From positions 1-64,000 of the forward strand of contig JARGOZ010000014.1 of assembly GCA_029213025.1 (NCBI GenBank): 64,000 nt of DNA, written 5' to 3'. Below the pieces are notes generated by a model, which was not told the origin of the DNA, did no database searches, and saw only the letters and a list, made by a program, of their open reading frames with translations. Within the stretch, counting starts at the first letter, position 1. Every line of letters starts with the position of its first letter. Position numbers and translations under genes: made by a program. Shown here one piece after another: positions 34,722 through 48,800 of the stretch. This DNA comes from Verrucomicrobiales bacterium (GTDB lineage: Bacteria > Verrucomicrobiota > Verrucomicrobiia > Verrucomicrobiales > DEV007).

Positions 34722-35462
34722 ATGATGTATAACGGTCAAAGCAGATTCGATATTCTAAGGAATGAAGAACCGTACCTGTTGGTCTTGGATACCGGTAGGG
34801 AGATGACTGAGAAGATGTCAGCGATGTATCACATAGTCACTACGAATTGTGATAACGTCCTATTGAGCCATTTTAAAGAACCCTACCCATGCGCCGTGTT
34901 AATTTCCGCAGAAATGGATCCGCATTTGGTGCGTCGAGTATCGCGGCAGGTTGCTTCTATTTCTTCGTGTTCACATATTCCTATGATTTATGTGGTAAAT
35001 GAATTGTCCGAACAGGTGGAGATAGATGCTCTTCATTCGGGGTTTCACGAAGTGATTCTACGTTCAGCCAGCGAAGAGCTTTTCACTCTTCGAATCGACT
35101 TGCTGATTAACAGGCTCGGAAAAAGCTATCGGAGACCCCGGTTTTTGGAGAGGGTCGACGAGGTGCTGTTTGAGAATATCGAATATTCCACCTTTCATGT
35201 TGAGGATTTAGCGGCCCGTCTGCATATGGACAGGAAGACGTTGTACACGAGGATTAAAAGAGACTCCGGAATCACCCCTCAGATTTACATCAGAAATATA
35301 CGGATTTGCCGGGCCGCGCATCTTCTTAAAAAAGGAGTTCTTACTGTTTCTGAAGTCGCATTTCAAACCGGGTTCTCGGACGTTAGTTATTTTTCGAGGT
35401 GCTTCAAAGCGTATTTCCGAAAAACTCCCAGCGAATTTCTGGCAAAATACGCTTCGGAATAG
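34722..35462 (+). CDS. AraC-type regulator with degenerate receiver domain, copy 2
   Basis: A paralogue of the previous gene: LLVLDTGREM, CAVLISAEMDPH, IPMIYVVNE, SASEELFTLRIDLL, then FHVEDLAARLHMDRKTLYTR and VSEVAFQTGFSDVSYFSRCF. The phospho-acceptor position is Ser in LISAEM, so no aspartyl phosphate can form there. The start is ATG 34722 or 34725; a TTG at 34713 is also open. Length is about 246 residues. The DNA-binding half is better conserved than the receiver, as expected if signalling inputs diverged. Confidence 0.8.
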   Translation: MMYNGQSRFDILRNEEPYLLVLDTGREMTEKMSAMYHIVTTNCDNVLLSHFKEPYPCAVLISAEMDPHLVRRVSRQVASISSCSHIPMIYVVNELSEQVEIDALHSGFHEVILRSASEELFTLRIDLLINRLGKSYRRPRFLERVDEVLFENIEYSTFHVEDLAARLHMDRKTLYTRIKRDSGITPQIYIRNIRICRAAHLLKKGVLTVSEVAFQTGFSDVSYFSRCFKAYFRKTPSEFLAKYASE

Positions 35463-35658
35463 TCGGGCGTGTACCGCTTCGGTCTTGATACTTCAGCCGT
35501 CTTTTTGTACAGAGGTGCCCCGTGTGTCACAATATTCTCCCCGTGGGTCCATGTTATTTTATTTGACGAAATTCATGCGTTTGGAATCTTGTCAAGTGGC
35601 TGGCTAATTACCTCATGGTAGGCATGGTGCGGATCTAAAATGTAGATCGAAGTGTGAT

Positions 35659-36486
35659 ATGGAAGAATGGAATGCCATATATGAGCGAATCTCAAAGAAC
35701 GCCGATTTCGGTGACAGTTCAGGGCAGTGTGATTACCTGGCAGAAGCTTTGGAATCCCGTGTTCTTTACTCAGGTTCCCCGGTCGATTCGGGTATTCAGG
35801 ATTTCCTCGAACCGGAATGGCTGCTCGATGATGTAGTGACTGACATCGAAATGCCGAAATCATTCGAGTATGAATCGGAAGTTTCTTCCAGCTCGTTTTT
35901 AAAGGAGATCCCGGTCTTTCTTAGTTGCCTGAGTAATTTGTCCACGGATGAAATTGCCGAGCTTACTGGCAATGTCATCAACCGGGGGAAGTCGGCGGAC
36001 CTCGATGACGCCCAGAAGGATGTCATTGACGCCCTCGAAATCTCGATGATCGATGTCCTATCTCTGGTTGAGTCGGGGCCAAATGAAAGTCTTTCTGACT
36101 TTGTATCCATTACCCCCTTGGCAGACAGCAGTACCTTTTCGGGCTCAACACTGGGCGTTCACCCGGAAGCTTCACCGGACCGGATAGGGTTTGATTTGAT
36201 TTGCCATCTGTTACCCGAGTTAAACGGACCGGTTCGTTTAGAAAGTCTTGCCAATCTTCAGATCGCGAAAAGAACCGTCGATGTGGCTCCTGAATCGGAA
36301 ATCACAACGATCAATACTTTGTCGATAAAAGAAGTGAAAAGCCTTACTCCCGTGATGGCGGAAACGCATTCGGTTGTGCAGGTGAATGGAGATTCCCTCG
36401 GTTTTGGATACAAATCCCAATTATTCCTTGATTTGGATGTCGCGAAGCAAATGGGTTGTATCACAGATTCGTCAGGCGTGGAGTAA
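35659..36486 (+). CDS. LEPR-XLL-type protein, medium size
   Basis: The 275-residue product carries CDYLAEALESRVLYSGSPVD near residues 24-43, a clear LEPR-XLL-type block (compare EALEARILYSAAP in the giant protein). NLSTDEIAELTGNVINRGKS near 95-115 resembles the block shared with the 128-residue protein at 32407. The rest is acidic and without known domain, and no membrane anchor is visible. It may be an exported partner of the giant protein, or a truncated derivative of such a protein. The function is unknown. Confidence 0.65.
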   Translation: MEEWNAIYERISKNADFGDSSGQCDYLAEALESRVLYSGSPVDSGIQDFLEPEWLLDDVVTDIEMPKSFEYESEVSSSSFLKEIPVFLSCLSNLSTDEIAELTGNVINRGKSADLDDAQKDVIDALEISMIDVLSLVESGPNESLSDFVSITPLADSSTFSGSTLGVHPEASPDRIGFDLICHLLPELNGPVRLESLANLQIAKRTVDVAPESEITTINTLSIKEVKSLTPVMAETHSVVQVNGDSLGFGYKSQLFLDLDVAKQMGCITDSSGVE

Positions 36487-36862
36487 AAGATCAACAGTCC
36501 TGTTTTCCTGCTCCGGTACCAGTAGATCCATTTGGCTTACAGGCGCTGGAAATCATTGCCTTGTAGTGGCAACAAAAAAATTCTGAGAAGGGTTTACCCG
36601 GGAATTGCTCTCTGAAAATTTCGATCAGTTTCATGTCGCATCTCCGTTTCACTGTAAATCGCTGTTGAGCAGCATCTTGAATTTCGATACCGATAAACCG
36701 GGAGGGCTGTGAGCGTTTTACGAATTAACAGCTGTTTGCGCCTCATGGGTGATAAAATGCGCCCCCTGTCTCCTAACGGTCTGACGAGGAGCTGGTTATT
36801 TTTCGTTTGTGCTGGAATGGGAGTTTTTCAGTCAAACAGGGAAATTGTAAACACAACGCGCA
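36487..36862. other. 376-bp intergenic region before the giant gene
   Basis: No gene-like frame is convincing. It presumably contains the promoter of the giant gene, but no sigma-70 or ECF-type motif stands out, and no strong Shine-Dalgarno precedes ATG 36863. Confidence 0.4.
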
Positions 36863-39800
36863 ATGAAGTTCTGGAGGAGAAAAGGAAATCGGAAGTCAGA
36901 ATCGGAAATCGACCCGGCCGGGAAAAGGGAATTTATTGCGGAGGCTCTTGAGGCGCGGATTCTTTATTCAGCCGCCCCGGCACCGGTAGAAGGGATTGAA
37001 CAAACGGAAGTGGTTCAGGAATCTCCGGAAACCGGGCAGAGTTTTGATTCGATCGATAATTTCGAGATGGATCAGACACGGATATCGATCTCCCCGGTTG
37101 AAAAGAATTCCGCGTCGGAGACTTTGCCGGTAGATGATCTCCAGGTTTACCTGTTAAACCCGGAAGAACTCGATGAACTTATCGTCGAGGCGGCCGGGAC
37201 CGATTGTGGCGATGGCGTTGCGGCAATTACCGGCCTTTCCATTGGTGGCGCGGAGCTCGGCTATTCCCCGGACTCTCAGGTGCTGATTTCCTCCGCCGAG
37301 TGCGGGCTGGCCATGTTGCAGGACAGCATACCGGCGGATGGTGTTAGCTTCTCTGATCAAACCGGACTCGATGAATCGGCACTGGAATCAACAATTTCCG
37401 GAACGGTCGAGATCGAAAACATGCCGTTGACTCTCGACACTCTTGAATGGATGGCTGAGGCGGCGGAACAGCACTGGAGCGAGGCCGGTCTGACCGGGGA
37501 ACAGATACAGGCTCTGGACAGTGTGGAATATCACATCGCCGATCTGGAAGGTTCCGTTTTGGGATATGCAGATGGCTCCCATATCTATATAGATGACGAT
37601 GCCGCCCAGCTGGGTTGGTTCATTGATGAAACGCCTCTCGATTTAAGTGAAACCGGTTTTTCCGGTGTCGATCTGGTTAGTGTACTGGTGCACGAGCAGG
37701 GGCATGTTCTCGGTCTGGAGGATCAGTATCTGGAGGCTTCAGCGGACGTCATGAATGGCATCTTTGCAGAAGGAGAGCGCAGGGATATTGCTGAGGGGAG
37801 AGCTGATGGCGCAGATCCGCTAAGTTTGGCAGGTCCGCATTTCGCAACCACCGAAATCGCCGGTGCGGGTCAACCGTTGGACACTCGCCAGCCATACGCT
37901 ACCACCAACTACGCCATCGCTCTGCAGGGAACTTTTCCGTCACCACAAAACCTGTCCGGGGGTGGCGATCCGGTTCTTGGTTCGATTATGCAATTCGCCG
38001 GAAATTTCGCCCCCCGCGGCTGGGCTCTCGCCGAAGGGCAGATCCTTCAGATTTCGCAACACTATGCACTGTTTTCTATTCTCGGAACCACTTACGGTGG
38101 AGATGGCGAAACCACCTTTGCGCTGCCCGATTTGCGAGGTCGTGTCCCGGTCGGGATCGGAACCGGTCCGGATCTGTCCAGTGTAGCACTCGGGCAAACC
38201 ATCGGCAGCGAGCAAATCAGTCTTTCGACCAGCGAGCTTCCCGGACACGATCACGATCTGGGAAGCGGTTCCACAGACGATACCGGGCTAGGGCAAAGCT
38301 TCGATAACCGGATGCCTGGACTTGGACTAAGACCGCTGATTGCCGTAAGTGGCACTTATCCTTCCAGAAACGCCGAAGCCGGCCTCGGCTCAGTATACTG
38401 GTTTGCCGGCAATTTTGATCCCGCAGGATATCACATCGCCGACGGTTCTCTACTGTCTATGTCTCAAAACCCGGCGTTGTTTTCTCTGCTTGGGACGACT
38501 TACGGAGGTGATGGCCAGACCACTTTCAGGCTGCCTGATTTGCAAGGTCGCACGCCGATCCACAGTGGCTCAGGACCTGGGTTGTCCGATGTCACGTGGG
38601 GAGAGCAGGGCGGAAGCGAAACGGTGACTCTTGAGGAAGTAAATCTGCCGCCGCACTCGCATACCATAGATGACGGCGATCAAAACACGGTCGATTTGCC
38701 AACCGAAGATACAGGTAGTGGGCACCCAATCGACTTGCGCAGTCCTTACCTCGCTTTGACTTATGAAATTGCTCTATCAGGCCTTTACCCCTCCAGCAGT
38801 ATCGATGCGGATGAAACTCCGGTCGAAACGGAAGATACCGGTTTCCGATCCGGAAAAGATTTCATTGATATCGATACCGCCGGTCAGTTGATCCAGAGTC
38901 TCGCCGAAGAAGGTATCCAGCGTTGGGCCGAAGCCGGAATCGACGCCGGCCAAATCAGCCAACTGCAATCGATCAACTTCACAATCGAAGATCTCGATCG
39001 AGGCGTTCTCGCATCAGTCACCGGGCCCGACTCGGTGACGATAGATATAAACGCCGCAGGGCGGGGGTGGTTCGTCGATCTATCCGGCACCGACGATGCC
39101 TTTGATTTGACCGATCCACTAACCGGCGAACTCTACACCAATGATGGAGAAGCCGCCCGCTACTATGATTTGCTGACCACAATCATGCATGAACAGGGGC
39201 ACATCCTCGGCCTGTCCCATCCCGGCCAGAGGGGTAGTGTAATGAGCGGAGTGCTTTCGATCGGCGGACGGTTCAACCCTGAGGCAACGGATCTGTCTTT
39301 TACAGAACATGAAGAAGAGACCGATTCGCCGGACCTGATCGGGGGCGAGCCATTCATAGCGCAGATCGGGATGTTTGCCGGAAACTTCGCCTCCCGGGGG
39401 TTCGCCGAAACCAGCGGCCAACTCCTACCCATTTCAAGCAACGTTGCGTTGTTTTCCCTGTTAGGCACAATGTACGGAGGTGACGGTCTATCGACTTTCG
39501 GGCTGCCGGATTTCCGCGGCCGGGCCGTGGTGGGTGCCGGTACCGGACCTGAGCTGAGCCCCTATTCCCTCGGTCAAATTGGTGGTAGGGAGTCAGCACA
39601 ACTATCCGTGGCGCAAATGCCGGCGCACAGTCATGAATTGTCGTCGGGTACCGGACTCACGATCGACGGCGAAGGCAACCTCGTAATCACCGATAATGAC
39701 GGCACCGCTGACAATCTCACTCTCTCTTCTGATGGAGCGTTTCTCACGATAAAGGATAATCAGGGGGGCACGATTGATATCGGCGACCTGGAAGGCTCGG

Positions 39801-42800
39801 GTAATGGAACCGCTCAGGTTGAAATTGCTCTATCGAAGTTTTCAGGCGGAATCATCTTTAACGGAGCAGGGGGAGATGACACCTTTGAAATCGATTTCAC
39901 CAATGGCTCTGATTTCGGAAACCGGGCGATTACGATCAACGGCGAGGGGCAGAACAGTTCCAACCCCGGCGATCAGTTGGTTCTCACCGGCGGTACCTTC
40001 ACCGATGCGACATTCAATTTCGACAACGCCAACGATGGTAACATAAACCTCGACGGTCTGCTGGTAAACTACACCGGTCTGGAACCGATCACTTCCACGA
40101 GCGCGGCTGAAAACGTGACTCTGACTTTTAACGGCGGAGACGAGACGATCGATGTCACTGACAACGGAGCAACCATCACGGTCGATTCAACCGCTGGCGA
40201 AAGCCTGACCTTTGCCGAACCCGCCGGCTCGCTGACTATCGACGCCGGAACAGGAACCGATGTGATCAATTTCCCCAATGCATTTTCCATGGCTGCCGAT
40301 CTTATCGTCACCGGGGAAACCATCAATCTCGATGGCGGTTCGGTTTCGACCACGGAATCCGATCAGGAGTATAACGGTGCTGTAGTTCTGAGCGCGGATA
40401 CCACTATCACCGGGAATGATGTAATTTTTAACGGGGCTGTGGATTCGGATTCTTCTGTTGATGCTTCAATACCAATTGGATCAGCATTAAACAATCTGGA
40501 AATTAACCACTCCCTGATCAATTCGTTGATCCCTTCACGCTATGATTTTTCCGATGGATTCATTGGCACTACCATAAATGACGGTGGAAGCGACATGTAC
40601 GATGGCGGCAATCGCCTGAACACAAATCTCGCCACGGACATTTCCTACACGAATAATATCACAACCGCTGGAGCTTCCGCTTCCGCTTTCGGTGCCGGGA
40701 GTGAATATTTTACTGCAAAATATGACGGGATTTTCACCATGGTAGCCAAAGATATTTCAATTGATTATTTCGAGATTACCGGCAACAACGGGGCTGATGG
40801 CGGCGGCGCAGTAAACGGTGCCGTTTTGGCGACTAGTGTGGGAGCGCAGCGCTATACAATATTCCTGAAGCGCGTTTACGATGCGGGTGATCCTTCCATT
40901 AATCACATCATAGTTGTTCCAGGAGACGGTTCGGGCCAGAGCCATAATTTCGCAACGAGCACTGATAACGATCAACACCGGGTAATCGGACTCGCAGAGG
41001 TTGACGAAATTTACTATGCGCTGGTGGCGCGCTCCGGTGGCCAGTTTCTGGCAGACGGAGACGTAATTGACATCGCGAACGCTTTGATCGAAGAAGTCAC
41101 ACCCGAATCGGTGCCATGGTCTCTGACAGTGAATACGACAGACGGAGGCGTCACCGCTTTCAATGGTGTGGTAGGTGGAAACTCCTTCTTGTCGGTCTCC
41201 ACTAACAATGATGGACGGACGGAGATTGCCAGCGACCTGGAACTGAAAGGAAATAACTCGTCTTTTGGTGACAGCGTTTTGGTAAAGGGAGATGTTACCA
41301 TAAGGAGCTATTCCGACCTGAGTTTCGAATCAACCGTGGATTCAGCTTCCGGAAACAGTTTTGATCTTAGTGTTCTCGCCGGAAGTCGCAATGTTGAATT
41401 TCTCGGGGATGTTGGAACCGGCAATCTCGGGACGCTATCCGAAGGCGCCGGTCTGGGTGGTCTTTCCCTGAAGGGATCAATTTCGACGAATTCAAATACA
41501 CTGGCAATCAAGGCATCAGATTTTCAGCTTTCAGGCACCTTCGATGCGGGTGCGGGAACATTACACATCATACCCCATGATGGTGATATAGTGAAGCTGG
41601 GATTGGAAACGGAAATACTGGAACTACCCGGTGGCTTGGAAATATCCCGTCAGGAAGGAGAGCGGATAACTGCTTCAACCTTGAAAATAGGCAATGAATC
41701 CTCGGGAACAATATGGGTTGATCATTTCGAACTTCCAAATGTCACAACACTACAGTTACAAACGGCTGGAGCTGTTTTGGAGTATGATCCTGATTCGGGA
41801 AGAGATATTGAAGTTACGAATCTTGCCATTAATGCGGCGATGGGAATCGGCGACTCCGCAGCCAGCTTCGATTTGGATGCGTACTTGCAATCAGCCGCAG
41901 TCGCTCCAAATATCTTCACCACTCTTGTAAGCTCTGCGACCACTCAACCGGTCGTCAATATTGGCTCCATCCCGGGCGAGGTCGGCAAATCCATTCTGGT
42001 GACGGCTGTGGGTATCGGTGGCGATTCCACGTCAGGTTCCGGAGATAACAGGTTTGTCCTTTCTGGTGGAGGGCTGGATTTTTCATGGGTAGCGGGACAG
42101 CAATCTACTCCGGCGGATCTACGCATTCCGGGAACTCCAATAGTATCGAACGGGCCGGATAGCTCAGCGCGCGGGTTTAGCGTCGGGTCACCATTCCTGG
42201 TTGCGGAACAGGGGGCAGCTCTTGAACTGAGCTGGGATTATCATTCCGACTACGACGGTCTCTATACCTACGGAACCGATCCACTCGGGAACTTTTATGA
42301 TGACAGCGGGACGTCATCTTCGATTCGACCAATCGTTCAATATGCGTATGTAACAGATTCGGAAATCGAGCAGATTCGGGCTGGAGTCTCCTCCACGGCA
42401 CTTGAACTTCATGTTTCCAATCTGGAAGCCGATGGAGGTTCAGGTGGAGTTTATGTCGAAAACTATGGCGCGTTGACTCTCGGTGGAGTCAGTTCCTCCA
42501 ATGGAGTATCGGCTTCCGGTGGGAATATAGAGGTCACAGCGACAACGCTTTATGTGAACGAAGACGTATTGTTGACCGGTGGCGGTGAAGTCTTTCTTGA
42601 AGCAGCAGGCTCATTGGGCTCGATCGTAAACAACGATACCGATTTACTTGACGCAGCGAATCTTGCCGAATTGGAAGGCTGGCTGGGAGAACCTTTTACT
42701 CTCGAAAACATTTTTGAGCGTAACTCCGGAGATGCCGCGACGGCGACTGATTTTCACAGTAAGGCCGATGGTCAGGGCCCCACCATTTCTGTATTTGAGG

Positions 42801-45800
42801 TGGTTGGCCCGAACGGGACGGAACTGATCGGTGGCTACAATCCACAAAGTTGGGATTCGTTTTCGGGCTACAACGCTGACAATACAAATGATGCGTTCAT
42901 TTTCAATCTGACTACTGGTTTGAAACTCGATAATACTGATTCAAGGTATCATACTTTCAATTCTATCAACTACGGTCCCACGTTTGGTGGCGGGCATGAC
43001 CTGTATTCGAATAGCGCGCTGACGTCAGGGTATGCGAGCCCTCATTCCTATAATCCGTCGGGAGTGAATATCTTTGGGGTCAGTGTCCGTTCAAATTTCA
43101 CAATCAATGCGGTCGAAGTATTCACTATTAACGAAGGCAGTCCGCCATCACCAGCGACTTTGACGGTAGACGCCGGAATCTCGGCCGAGGAGGGTACGGT
43201 CAATCTCACAGCTACTGACATTGAATTTGAAGACGGCGGTGCGTTTTCTCCCGGATTGCGAACGCCTACTGACTTCGACCAATTTATTATCAATGGGGAG
43301 CTTACGATCAAATCCGGGGCGGAACTTAACCCTGCCATCGATCCCGGGATTATGGGTGGCAACTTTGAAATCGTTCTTTTCGCGAATGACGAGGAGGAGG
43401 AAATTGGTGGTTTTCTGACTCAGGGCGGTGTTACCCTGAATGAGGGAGATCTTGTCACGGTGGGATCCGAGACATTTTCGATTAGTTATGTGGGCGGCGA
43501 CGGGAACGATATCGTGCTGACGCCGGGCACAACTACGACAGTGACAATCAATACCGATGGCGACCTCGTAATTACCGACTCGGACGGTGAAGACACTGCA
43601 GACGATCTCACCATCTCAGCGTATGGAGAGAATCTCTACATCAGCGATTCGAACCCTGATAATAAAATCGACCTTGGCGATATCACGGGAACCGGTGACG
43701 GAACCAACTCTGTATCCATAGCTCTCGACCACGATGGTTGGAACGGCAACATCATCATCAATACTCTCGGCAGTGACGATAAGGTGAATCTGGGCGCTGC
43801 TACAGGATTGAATGGATCGGTAACGATCAACACGGGAAGTGGCACCGATGAAGTCAATGTGATTGGCGATTTTGATGCCGGTGCCGGGAATATTCTGATT
43901 GGTTCAGAAAGCGACAATGTGGAATCGATCAACTTTGCGGGTGGAAAACTTATCAGCACCGGCGATATCACCATTTACGGCGATGTGACGCTGAAAGCTG
44001 ATGCAAGAGTTGAAGGTAACAACATCACCTTTGGTGGAAATATTGATCTGGGAGGATTTGATCTTACAATTGTTGTTGGTGGTGATGCCACGATCGCAGG
44101 ATCGATCCGCGGTTCTGATGATGATCGTTTACTTAAAGAGGGCTCAGGCACTTTAACTCTGACTCAGGAAAGTGCCTCCTATTCAGGCACCACAGTGTTA
44201 AACAGCGGTAAACTTTCTATACAAACCGCTGAAGTAGACGGTGTTAGTCAAGTATTGGGAACCGGGAACTTGATCTTAAATGGCGGTATTCTGGATTTGC
44301 ACGCGGATGTGTCCACCGATTTTGGCGTCGCTGTTGCGGTGACGGACGATACCACGGTCATTGGGGGAGCACTCCCGGAAACCATTGACGCGGCGGCGAT
44401 TACCTTTGATTTTGCAAGTCTTAGCATCGATGCCCACCAATTGACGATCCAGCGGGGGGAAGGGTTTAGTGACAATGCCTCCTATGCCTCATTCGATTTT
44501 AATCAGGTGACTCTGACAGGTAACGCCACATTTCATGTCGTGGATACCACTTCCGGGCGAAACAACCGGGCGCAGCTCTTTGTCCGGGGTATGGACGACG
44601 GCAGTGGCGACAGCTTCGGTTTTTCGAAAACGGGCCGGGGATTTATGATCATGGGCAACGGAATGTATAGATACAAATCGGCCAGTCTCAGTAAAGGGGA
44701 GCTTAGAGTTGTCTCCAACGACGGTTTGCAAGGGGTCACCAATGTATCCGGTGGCACGTTGAATCTACGAACCCGTCCTGATGCGGCCCGCCAGAGCGAC
44801 TTGGTATTTTCGGACGATTCAAACCTCACCTTATCAAGGAACGCTGAAGCAACTACCTTTACAGCAAAATCAATAGAGATTGAAAGCGGGGTTGTTTTGA
44901 AAATTACCTCCTCCAGACAGAACAGCACTTTCACGGTAGAGGGTGTGAATACGCTCGTCACGACCGGTGCCTTTATAACAGGGGCGGGAGCAACGATTCA
45001 ATCCAATCAGGCAAGCACGGTCCCTTTTGATACTGTCATCAGCTCGGATATCACAATGGAGGGAGATCTGATTTTTGACACTCTCACTCAAGGCACCAGC
45101 GGCCCCACCGAATTGACAGTTACCGGCAAAATTGACGATGGTGACGGGACATTTTCAATTACTAAGACCGGCACAGGATTTTTGACCCTGTCGGGTGCCA
45201 ACACTTTTGGCGGTGACACGTCTATCGATGAGGGAACTATGATCCTCGGTGGAGGAGGCGCTCTGGGGGCCACGAGTGCTGTGTCGGTTGCCAATGGAGC
45301 GACTCTCGAAATACACGATGTTTCTTCGAGCACAATCAATGACGCAGCTACTTTGGAGGTTCTCGGCACCGGTTTGGTGCGACTTGATCAGGATGAAGAG
45401 GTTGGTGGTTTGAAGGGAGACGGAACGGTTCGTGCGCAGGATCTGGATTCCAGCGGTGCTGCTACAGTTACTTTGACAGTGGGTTCGGGGGATGCGACCG
45501 CTTCGTTCAGCGGGCTGCTTACGGACGGGGATCAAACGCTTGCATTCGCAAAAGCAGGAACCGGCGTTCAAACATTGGCTGGCAACAACACCTATTCCGG
45601 AACGACTTTAGTTTCAGAAGGAACTCTCGCTGTCGGGATCGACGATGCACTTCCCGTGACAACGGATCTAACAGTAGGCGAAGACTCCGATACCACGACT
45701 GCTCACCTCGATTTGAACGGTTTCAGCCAAACGGTTGGCAGTCTCTCAGTTTATGGTAACAATGCGACACCAAACACAATCACGGTTGATACCGGGGATG

Positions 45801-48800
45801 CCCTGACTGTCAGCGGGGACTTTGTTGTTGGTCTGCCTGCTTCGGCTGGTGCGACCACTAATTTGACCGGCCTCGGAGGAGGATCTCTGATAGTAAACGG
45901 GGATTTGGTTGAAATAGGTATAGCATCAACCGATACCGGTATAATCAACACCACTGCAGTTGATTTGACCGCTCTTGGTACTTTCACCGCAGACGTTACA
46001 GACTTCAGGGTTGCCAATGCCCAGAGAAATGCAGCGACTCTCCTGCTTTCGGATGTCGCTAATGCAATTACGACCGGCGTTCTGTCTGTGAGTGATTCGG
46101 TTGGCAATAATTCAGCCGCAGGTGTGATGGTATTAGGCGCGGGCACGAATGTGATCAACGCGGATTCAATTGACATAGGGCTCGGAAAGGGTAACGGCAC
46201 AATCAAATTTGCTTCTCAGATGTCGGTTACCCCGAATGCACTGATCATTCGGGATCAGCTGGGGACAGGAGCAGCGAATCTTACCGTTGGAGAAAATACT
46301 TCAGCCGGCACCAGCGCCACCACCACAGGCATTCTTGATCTGAGGGGGCATGACGTTGACGTTGAAGTGGCGTCGATGACGATCGCTCACCGCGATAAGT
46401 CCGGGACCAGCGAAACGAATGGAGGAGTCGCCGGGACGGTTTCGTTTGATACCGGAACGTTCACGGTTGATTCAATCGATATGGCGATCCGCTCAGGCAA
46501 CTTTGGCAACCCGGCCACGGCAACACTTAATATCGGCGGCGGAACCTTTACGGTGAACGATTCGTTTTCCATGGCCAACAAGACGGACGACAATACGGCG
46601 GATGCCGTGGCAAGGGTCAACCTGACGGGTGGTGTATTGGTGACCAACGCAGATATCACTCAAAGTGGTCCGGAAGCGGACATAAACACCCTGATCTATA
46701 TTCCGGGCAATACCGCAGACGGTCGTCTTGAATTACAGAATGACGTTGACGTGCAAGTTCCCATTCAGATTGGTGGCCGTCAGGGGGCTACTTTCGCTGC
46801 AGACCATATCCGCAACGTCTCCGGTAATAATACCATCTCCGGAGATATTAACGGCATCATGGGTGGAGGTGCCTATAACATCAGTTCCGTTGCAGGAACA
46901 TTAACGATTTCCGGAACCGTTCACAACCCGAATTCCGGAACGCGAGTCCTTCATCTCGGAGGAGTTGGGGACGGCGAAATTAGTGGCGATTTAACCGGTA
47001 GTTGGTTCGTCGAGAAGGAAGACGGTGGAACCTGGGAATTCTCAGGAACCAATACCAACACCGGGACAACAACCGTGGAAGCGGGAACGTTGCTGATAAA
47101 CGGTACTCATATCGGTGGCGGTAGTTACACCGTAGATGCTAACGCAACGCTCGGCGGAACCGGAACGATCACCCTCGCTGATGACGCCAAAACGGTGACC
47201 ATTAACGGCACCCTGGCGACCGGAGATCCGGACACGGCGGATGGGATTGGAGATCTCACTATCAACAACGACGTTATCTTCAACGGCATTTATAATTTCC
47301 AGATCGACGGAAGCACCTCTGACACACTTGTGGTGGGCGACGGTGATACGGACGGAGGCGATGACGAAACCGTTACTCTCGGTGCCGGGTCCACGTTGAC
47401 TGTGACCGACATCAACAATGACGCCACCGACAATTCCACCATTGTCATGATCGACAATGACGGAGCTGATGCCATAATCGGAACCTTTGGAGATGATGGC
47501 AATGTTGCGGGAACCAGTGAACTGACCGAGGGCACTACAGTGGTTGATGACGACGGCGACATATATGTGATCACCTATGCCTATGAAGCGGGAGCTGACG
47601 GCAATGCCAATGATGTCGCTCTGTTCGAAGGCGCGCCGGAAACTCAGGTGGATTTTGATTCAGGAACAGGCGTACTCTCGATCACCGATATCAATAGTGA
47701 TTCAGTGAATGACATCACCGTAACATTTGACGCAACCGGAAACGGAGGAACCGGAACCTACACCATTTCTGAATCGGATGCCGACAACGTTATCGGCACC
47801 AGCGGTGTGACCGTGATTTCCCGGACTGCAACCAGTGTGACCATTGATGCTACGGGTATCAGTTCTATTGTTATTGACACTGATGGAGCAGTTGACGCGG
47901 ATGATACACCGGAAAATAACGACACGGTGAGCTTCGCGGCAGGCGATGCAGTCGTATTGAGCGGCGCGTTGACTGTTATTGCCGACGATATCGTGGTGGA
48001 AGCTGGAGCGAAAATTAACAGCTCAGGTGCGGGTTCAGTGAATTTCAACGCCAATACCCAAATTGATGTTCTGGCGGGTGCAGAAGTCACTTCGGATTCC
48101 GGAGCTATCACCATGAGCGCAAATGCGGCGGGGACCGGCAACGGCAACTTTATCGGCATAGATATCAGCGGTGCCACCGTATCATCCAACTCCGGCCCGA
48201 TTGCTTTGACGGGAACAGGTTCAAACAACGACGGAATTCAAATCGATGACGGAACCGAAATTTCATCGACCAGCGGAACCATTACCCTGACGGGAACCGG
48301 CGGAGCCACCGCCAATGACGAAGGAGTCGTGGTAGCCGGGGCCGGTACCAAAGTGACTTCCGAAACAGGAAATATTACCATTACAGGCACCAATAACGAC
48401 ACCGATGATGGCGTTCAAGTTTCTGGTGGCGCCGAGATTTCTTCGACTGGAACCGATATTTCCACCGCCGCGACGATAACCATCACCGGCACTGGTGGTG
48501 ATGGCGCTGCTGATGGCGAAGGTAGCGGCGATAGAGGCGTGGAAATCGTTGGTGGTGCCACGGTCACCTCTGCGGCAGGCGGGATTTCTATCACAGGCAC
48601 CGGTGCTGGTGATGACGGTGTCTATATTGCCGGAGGGGCAACCGTTTCTTCTACCGGGACGCTCTCCAACGCAGCGACTATCATGATCGATGGGACCGGT
48701 AGTGGTATAGCCAATAGCGAAGGCGTAAATATTACCGGTGCCGGAACCACCGTAACATCAGTGGACGGGGATATCTCGATCAGCGGAGACACCGATTCAG

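Noticed and set aside
37960-39650. Prophage, suggested by tail-collar domains
   Set aside because: No capsid, terminase, portal or lysis genes; the collar modules lie inside one giant LEPR-XLL protein.
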